A stretch of 64,000 bases of DNA, taken from assembly GCA_022410635.1 (NCBI GenBank), contig JAJVDF010000123.1, forward strand, positions 2,091,849 through 2,155,848. Reading direction: 5' to 3'. The stretch comes from Tretioscincus oriximinensis (taxonomy: Eukaryota; Chordata; Lepidosauria; Squamata; Gymnophthalmidae). Of this stretch, positions 57,735 through 64,000 are shown piece by piece. A program made the translations under genes and the position numbers. Positions within the stretch are counted from its first letter, which is position 1, and each line of letters opens with the position of its first letter. Below the pieces are notes generated by a model that saw only the letters and a list, made by a program, of their open reading frames with translations, ran no database searches and was not told where the DNA came from.

Positions 57735-59640
57735 CTATATGATAAAAATTCTGGTCCACTATTCATTTGAATTCTAATCAAACAATTAAGAATCAAGGGG
57801 GTATCTTCAAAGAATATGGATAGTTCTGAGTAAGTTACTTTGGCTTGTGTGGAATTATTTTATTTTATACTTCTAGAATTTCTTTAATATTGAACGTAAT
57901 ACATTGGATCGAATGAATCAAATCTGGAAACACTGTCAATTTCCCCCAACATCCCCCCCAAAAAAAGATTTAGAACACACAGGCTTAATTTATTAACACA
58001 AAGGCACATGTAATTCCAAACAACTATTTTACCCTTATACAACCCTATAAAATAGGCGAGACTGAGTGGCCAAAATCCTTCCACATAATTTATTCAGTGC
58101 CACCTCAGATTCATTCAGTCCAAGTAACTTTTTATTCTTTGTCATAGAATGGCTTAATTATTTTTTATTATCTATAGTTTTGTTTAAGCAAAGTATAAAA
58201 TTTATTGATTAATCAACTGATTATTATCAAGCGAAAAGAAAGAAGAACTTATAAAATAATCAAAAGGGTAAAAATGTGTAAAGTAAAGAATTAGAGTTTT
58301 GTTTACGATTAAATGCTTAAAGTTTGCTTATACATAACAATTAAAAGGAGTGAACAGCTGCTTTTGCAATAAATTCAAAGACTGTATTTAATACAAAAGG
58401 TGATTCAGTATAGAGGAATAAAAAAGGTATCCTACAAGATCAGACTGAAATTAAGTCTTAATGGGAGGGATGAGTTTCTGTTAAAAAAATTGAGATTATA
58501 ACTGATTTCCACATCTCTCCACTCCCTGAAATCCCTATCTATCCATTTTTGAATCTTGCTAGCCACCTCAGGAAATTACCAAGTTATCCTTTAGGGTTTC
58601 TGTTCTACTTCCAGGCAATTTCACAGGGGAGAATGTACAGCCATGGAAGCTCATGGCTGATATCAAAGTGCAAGGCAGGGTACCATGGGATCTTATGTTG
58701 CCATGGAAATGTCCTCATGCAGAGTAGCATTTTGACACAGGCTGTTGCATTAGAAGCAGCATCAATATGGCTCACATCAAATTGCTTCTGGAGTTTGCCA
58801 TGATCACTGCTGCAGCCGACAGGCCAGTCGAGCTGCCCGACTATTGGATTCAGACCAATCAAGCAGCTTCTCTCACTAAAAAATACACTGAGGCTGTGGT
58901 CCGACTGGGGGTACAGAAGCTGTTTGGAAAACAGCGAAGTGAATCTAAATTCACTTCCCAGTCTCATTTCAACCTCATTTTAGCAGCAGCAGAGAGTGCA
59001 AGCCAAGTTGTGCATTTGCCAAGCAAGTGCAGGCAGCACAACGTTTTAAAAAAATCTCTGGTTTTGCGCACGTTTTCACTTGGGTAAAGCAAGGATGAGT
59101 AATTCTTGGGGGTCTTGTGGCTCCTAGTGGAGACAGAAACAGCCCCAAGGATTAGGCACCATGGCAACAATGGAGGTCTCTGCAGATTTCCTGCCGTTGC
59201 TGCTGGTGCCTTTTGACAGCAGTTTGAACTTTCCACGCTGGTGGGAAAAGTAACAGCAGGAGATCCGCAGAGATCTGCCAGTGCAGGGTTAACGCAAATT
59301 GTGGTAATCTGCAGTTGTGATGGGGTTTTGAGCAAACTTTGCTCGGGAACCATGTTGCTGTGTGTTCAGCGCAGGATAAAATCATTTCCATTTGAAATAA
59401 AGGAGAAACGGATGCAGCCAGCACCCGAGCCAGACAGCATTTGTGCCCGTCTTTTCCNTCAGTGAGAACGAGACCAAATATGTTTTTTAATGAACAATAT
59501 TATACATCAGTGTATGGTTAATTTCTCTATTAGCTATAAGATCCACCTGTTTTAATGCTTGCCACCCATTTAATTTGTGTTAACCACAGTCAGAAGAGAC
59601 TGATTGCCATAACTTCTAAAATAATCTAAAATCTAATACC
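57735..59640. other. Intronic DNA; GC-richer patch 58750-59460
   Basis: The second half is richer in GC with open frames on both strands (for instance about 106 codons at 58767-59087 plus), but no protein family or splice-flanked exon was recognised. A RIMS4 first exon was looked for here and not found. Confidence 0.35.
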
Positions 59641-59645
59641 AATTA

Positions 59646-59831
59646 CAGGTGAAACCCCATTATAACAAATGACAAGGAGTTGGGTGAATTTGTTTGCAAA
59701 TGAAATTTTGTGATGACAAAACCCATTGTAACCAATGTTACTCTTACTGGCATTCTACCGGGACTTTCAGATTTGTTTGTTATAACATAAATTTTGTTGT
59801 ATCAGGGCTCTTTATCATGGGGTTTCACCTG
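59646..59831. mobile_element. Tc1/mariner-type MITE, 186 bp
   Basis: Ends CAGGTGAAACCCCAT...ATGGGGTTTCACCTG are a perfect 15-bp inverted repeat flanked by TA on both sides (59644-59645, 59832-59833). Sub-terminal 'tataacaaat' and 'gtataacaaacaaat'-like inverse blocks continue the symmetry. No coding frame. A partial copy is at 16014-16110. Confidence 0.85.
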
Positions 59832-59984
59832 TACCCAAAAGAAGTAACACAATTAAACAGCATATATATCAAAGTATTGCTTTCCATGCAGACATCAATA
59901 CATACAAGAAGATTAGACAACAACCTACTTAATCCTGTACCTTGTCTCACACCTGGGTACTTAGGTATTCATTCTAATAGCCAA

Positions 59985-60680
59985 TGACTAATACATTTTT
60001 CCATAAACATTTCCACCTCTTCCTAGAAGCTAGTGGCACTCAGTATTCTCTGTAATAGTGACAAAATATTTCTACTTATAAAGCCTAGCATTTCTGCCAA
60101 TCAGCTTCACAGACTGGTTATTGTTCCCAATGTTGTGCAGCACAGAAAACAACTTTTATCCACCTTTTCAGTCCATCCCCTCTTAAATACCATCTGTCAA
60201 AGCTGAAGAGGCCTAGACGTTGTAATCTCATAAAAGAAATGTTACAGACCCTGAGTATTCTGATTGCCCTTTTCTATTTTTTTTCAGTTCCATATACTTG
60301 AGGTATGTGACCAGAATTGTACCCAATACAAATGTGGCCGCACTACAGATTTCAAGAGGCGCAATACTTTATTTTCTAAAGGCTTCCCCCATTCATGCTG
60401 TAACAGTGAATTTCTTTTTTTGCTGTTGCTTGCTTTCAATGAAATGTTCACCAAATCTANAATCTCACTATAATTTCAGAACCCATTGATTTATAGGTGT
60501 AAGGGAGAGGCATGTACGTTGCATTTACTAACATTTAAATGTATCTGTCACTTCTTTCCCCGCTCATTTAGTGTCAATAAGTATCTTTAGCGCTCTTTAC
60601 AGTCTTTCAGTTTTTACTATTCTGAACAATTCGGTGTCATCAACGAACTTTTCTATTTTTAACTGCTTGCCTCTATTTGG
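59985..60680 (-). mobile_element. CR1-type LINE, decayed ORF2 C-terminus and 3' region
   Basis: Plus wording follows reversed CR1 order: 'ccatctgtcaaagctgaaga', 'cctagacgttgtaatctcat', 'attctgattgccc', 'ccagaattgtacccaataca', 'ctgaacaattcggtgtcatc', 'aacgaactt'. Diverged with many breaks. Confidence 0.75.
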
Positions 60681-61049
60681 AGATCATTTCTTTATCAATT
60701 AAAAATGTACACTCCTTGATATTTATTCTTAAATAAGAAAAGTGTGAATTTCTTAATGTGGAACTATACAGAGTGTTATAATGTGAAAGTTGTTAATGAA
60801 GAATTTTTAATGAATTAGAAACAGAATTACCCTTTTCAGTGTTTTGCTGTTTCTGTCAAGACCAAATTCAGTGTTTCCAAGTGAAAGGAAAATAACAGAG
60901 AAGGTGAGGAAACATTACATGACTCTCTACAATGCTTTCATTCCTGGCCTTAATATAGTTCATGTGAGCCACTGAGCACAAGTTTTAGGGTAGGTGAAGG
61001 GAAGGGGGCGGAACAAATCTTTAGATGGACCACTCTATTACTGACTCAC

Positions 61050-61472
61050 AATTATTTTCTCTATGACACAACACTAGGACCAAGAGGCATTACTTGAAAC
61101 TGATGAGCAGAAGAGTGAGGACAACCAAAGGGAAATATATTTTCACCCGGAGNGTTATTGGCTTGTGGAATTTACTTCCAGAAGAGGTGGTGGTAGCTAA
61201 CAGCCTGTATAGCTTTAAGACAAGATTAGACATGTTCATGAATACCAAGGGTATAAACAGCTACTAGGATGGTTCTTTTGATGCTGCCTCTGGGATGGAA
61301 CAACAGGCAATGTTCCTGAAATGCCATTTGCAGGGAGTTGAGAACAGGTGCTTATTTTGTCTTCTTCTGTTTCAGGATACTCAGATGCAATTGGTGGGCA
61401 ACTGTTTGAGAATGCTGGACTAGATGGGTCCTAGTGTGATTCAGCTGGGCTCTTCTTATGATCTTACTATGG
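61050..61472 (+). mobile_element. CR1-type LINE 3' end
   Basis: Contains 'tatgacacaacactaggacc', 'ttattggcttgtggaattta', 'cttccagaagaggtgg', 'gggatggaacaacaggcaat', 'gaatgctggactagatgggt' and ends 'gggctcttcttatgatctta'. Same subfamily as 8.2 kb, moderately diverged. Confidence 0.88.
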
Positions 61473-61714
61473 GGATTGGCCCGAGCTCAGTATCAGCAAT
61501 GATCTCGGTCTCTAGCCTTCATTCCCCTGTCCCCTGCCCATCCTCCTCCCCCAACTGCTCCTGTCCAGGTGCACCTTGTGGGCACAGAGCCGCTGCCCCA
61601 CCAAGGCCAAACCTGATGCCGCCTGGAATCTGAGCAACATCTTCTTAGAACTTGTTCCCAAGTCTTCAGACCACCATTTTATGGTCTTAAACCATAAGTT
61701 TGGTCTATTTGGTA

Positions 61715-62663
61715 TAGGCTGACCAGATGACACCTTTTCCAGGTTTGGGGTTTTTTACCCCGCCCTCCCTTTATTTTTCCTGAGGTAAAAATATTTTTTT
61801 TTTTAAATGAATTTTTTTAAACTAATATTTTTAATTAATTTTACACAGTGTGACAAATAAAGGCAAAACATAAAATACAATACATAAATTAAACCAAAAC
61901 ATACAACACATAACACTCCCTCCNCCCCTCCCTTCCCCTAGGAGAGACAATTTAANAAGAAAAAGAAGTATTTATATGAATAGCCTTTGGTCCAGAAGCA
62001 TCACAATAGTATGTGATAATATTCCACAATTATTGTTCTCAACACCAAATGAGATCAATTTGTACCAGTTTATTTCCCAATTTTCCTTTGGTGGTTGTCC
62101 TATTAATCTCAATCTCTTCTCTCTTATGACACCAAATAAAGGAAATTCANCTAAATATTCACACCATAATTGAATTGTCCAATTCTGCTTTCTTTTCCAA
62201 CCTCTGGCAATCACAATTTGTGCTGCCCATATCGCTTGCTCAATGATGAAAAGGTCTTGCTTAGTAAAAGACATATGTTAAAAATGCTTAACATTTTTTA
62301 TTTTTTTGAAAAAATTCACTGCACCACCACTAGGCGGCTCTGGAGCCATCCCCTGAAGGCACCCTCACCTCAGTAAAAAATAAAAAGTAATTTAATTTTT
62401 TNNAAAAAATAAATTTGTTGCAGCACCACTACTGAGGCCAGCTCCTGAATACACACCCCTCAAAGGAATGTCACAAATTTATTGTGTGCAAATTTCTCAG
62501 TCGATTTGCAAATTACTCAGGCGCTTCGCAAATTTCTAGCACACTCCAGGGATTTCAGGGGGCTGGGTGTGTATATTGGTGGGGATTTACATATTCATGA
62601 ATATGCAAATTAGCATGAATATTGATTACCCCAGTTTGGGCCTCAAGAAATCTGGCCAGTCTA
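61715..62663. mobile_element. Long copy of the CTGACCAGATGACC hAT-like MITE, hosting an L1
   Basis: Left end TAGGCTGACCAGATGACACC, right end inverse 'tctggccagtcta' as in copy 2 (23595). Inside are an L1 3' end (about 61800-62280) and two inverted monomers (62318-62470) of the array seen at 9780-10205. The 3' part has 'tgggggttt'-like and AT-rich sequence. The flanking duplication is weak (4 of 8). Confidence 0.65.
61800..62285 (-). mobile_element. L1-type LINE 3' end nested in a MITE
   Basis: The minus frame (62274-61972) reads LFIIEQAIWAAQIVIARGWK, then WTIQLWCEYL, ENWEINWYKL and ends VMLLDQRLFI, closely parallel to the end of the 40.8-kb L1 (…IKWQEL…EQRLLL). The 3' UTR 'acactccctccncccctccc' and A-rich tail resemble that copy. 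Strongly 5' truncated; two ambiguous bases. Confidence 0.85.
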
Positions 62664-62664
62664 A

Positions 62665-63985
62665 ATAGTAAAAAACATTTAGATATTAAAGACCCATAGT
62701 ATTCTAAAACCAACGCCAATACTTTGAATTAGACTTGGGACAGAATTGGCAATCAGTGCAGTTCCTTCAAGACTATGTGATGCGTATCCATTCTGGCCTG
62801 AAATTTCTGTCAGCCGCTGAGCTCCTGTTTTCTCCACTAGTTCCTNCTTCTGGACCAACTTCAAGAATATCCCAATGTAAAGGGGCATTGTGCACATTGC
62901 TCCTTTTAACTCAGCTACCAGAAAATGGTGTAAACCATATTATTGCTTTGGGGCTTTATATACATCATTTATTTCTCAAGCTAGCACAATCTCACTACAC
63001 CTCTTTTTTAAAAAATGAGATGCATTTGTTCATCAAAGAGAACCCAAAAGTCACCAAGCAACAAGCATTGCATNGCTTTCTCCATTACAAAAATGTGACA
63101 GAGCAAAGAAATTCTTTTCATGTCTTTCCTTAAGATGGGATTGCTATGGTTCTGAGATAATAAATACTGCATTGGAATTAATTTTACATGAATGGGAAGT
63201 GACAAGAGAACATTAGCTCCCAGATATAAAGCTATCCAGGGACTTGTTCATTTATAGTAAATTGACAGCGAAAAAAAAAGTCACATAATATCCCTCTTTG
63301 GGGGAATGTCCCACCTTTTCCCTATGTGTGGATAGCTAAGTGTTTCCTATGGTTGCCCGAAATAAATTAAAACATACATGGAGTTCCTTCTGCACTGGGC
63401 CTTTTTCTGGATTATATAACCAGGAATATGGGGCTGCTATCTCTTAGAGCAGAGAGCACCAGAACGCAGGCAACAGACCCCCATTCCAAGATATAATCTG
63501 GAGTAAGATCCAGNGCAGAAAGGAATATATTTTCAAACTGCATCATTGCTGTGATAGAAATAGAGATCTGTGATGCTCCAGGTCCAACCTAACCACAGTT
63601 TGCATACCATGTGGAATAGCAGGCCTCTGTTCAGATATATATCCCAGAATAAGGTTCGGCACAAAAGGACCTTGGAGTCCAAGACCATCTGGAAAACTGT
63701 ATGCTCTGCACTTGTGGCTAAAGGGGGCTGCTGTCTATATTGGAAGGTAGTCTGAAAACTGTGTTTTCAGGCTTCCTGTGAAAAAAAAATTACGTACTTT
63801 CCAACCAAAATGCAATATAATTTCATATCTAGCTGTGAAAATTGAAGAATTATTTCCCATTTGCAAGAGGCTTTCTCTTTGGTGAATGCTGAGAGCTGCG
63901 GAGTCCTTGCCTACTGCTAAACACTCAAGAACCCTTCCTGTTTGTACTCCCACCTTCAGTAACCACGGGGATAGTGGTCTAATAT
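62665..63985. other. Intronic DNA, nothing recognised
   Basis: No recognised exon or repeat end; four ambiguous bases and short A-runs. Confidence 0.4.
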
Positions 63986-63987
63986 AG

Positions 63988-64000
63988 TAGGCTGACCAGA
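63988..64000. mobile_element. Left end of another MITE copy cut by window edge
   Basis: The last 13 bases, taggctgaccaga, equal the terminal sequence of the MITE at 61715 (taggctgaccaga). The element continues beyond the window. Confidence 0.6.

Larger units (their letters stand above)
17928..64000 (-). other. RIMS4: Upstream intron of the RIM gene (probably RIMS4 intron 1), partial
   Basis: No further minus-strand exon with splice sites and RIM similarity was recognised between the acceptor at 17928 and the window end, so at least 46 kb appears intronic. RIMS4 exon 1 is short (it encodes roughly 30 residues in human, from memory) and could lie beyond the window. The interval is filled with repeats listed separately. 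A small, divergent or alternative exon could have been missed by eye. Confidence 0.6.

Overview
The window looks like vertebrate, most likely squamate reptile (lizard, perhaps gecko), nuclear DNA. The signs are tRNA-headed SINEs with Bov-B/Sauria-type tails, many CR1-type LINE fragments in at least two 3'-end subfamilies, L1 3' ends, a solo LTR and many short DNA-transposon derivatives (MITEs). The DNA is AT-rich and almost entirely non-coding. Most open frames are chance frames or pieces of transposons.

Only one host-gene segment is convincing: a 142-nt minus-strand exon at 17786-17927 with a strong polypyrimidine tract, AG acceptor and GTGAGT donor. Its 46 complete codons read as the conserved RIM-family segment just before the C2 domain and fit RIMS4 (RIM-gamma) best, probably exon 2. 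The window is then RIMS4 intronic sequence: at least 46 kb of the upstream intron (17928-64000) and at least 17.7 kb of the downstream intron (1-17785). I could not find exon 1 or exon 3.

Layout: 1-4.4 kb holds an L1 3' end, a solo LTR with 5-bp target-site duplications (TSDs), and a Tigger-like MITE. 5.8-17 kb holds CR1 and SINE copies, a degenerate tandem array and two copies of a GC-rich hAT-like MITE, one with an 8-bp TSD. 21-24 kb has two copies of a palindromic MITE whose ends read CTGACCAGATGACC; one carries a long CA microsatellite. 24.75-27.05 kb is the longest CR1 copy, with endonuclease tail, RT and 3' end; 30.07-31.66 kb is a second long CR1. 33.9-44.6 kb holds several DNA transposons, including a hAT-like element with perfect 8-bp TSD around a 0.8-kb assembly gap, and an L1 ORF2 tail with a dense cluster of ambiguous bases. 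46-64 kb has more SINE and CR1 copies, a CR1 nested in a SINE, an L1 nested in a MITE, and one more MITE copy cut by the window edge.

No new multi-gene system is visible. The most interesting signals are hammerhead-ribozyme-like motifs in Penelope-like repeat fragments, microsatellite and minisatellite birth inside one MITE family, dated nested insertions, an unexplained CpG-rich patch near 55.5 kb, and a perfect 15-bp-arm hairpin at 24.2 kb. All family names come from recognition by eye; no database search was possible.
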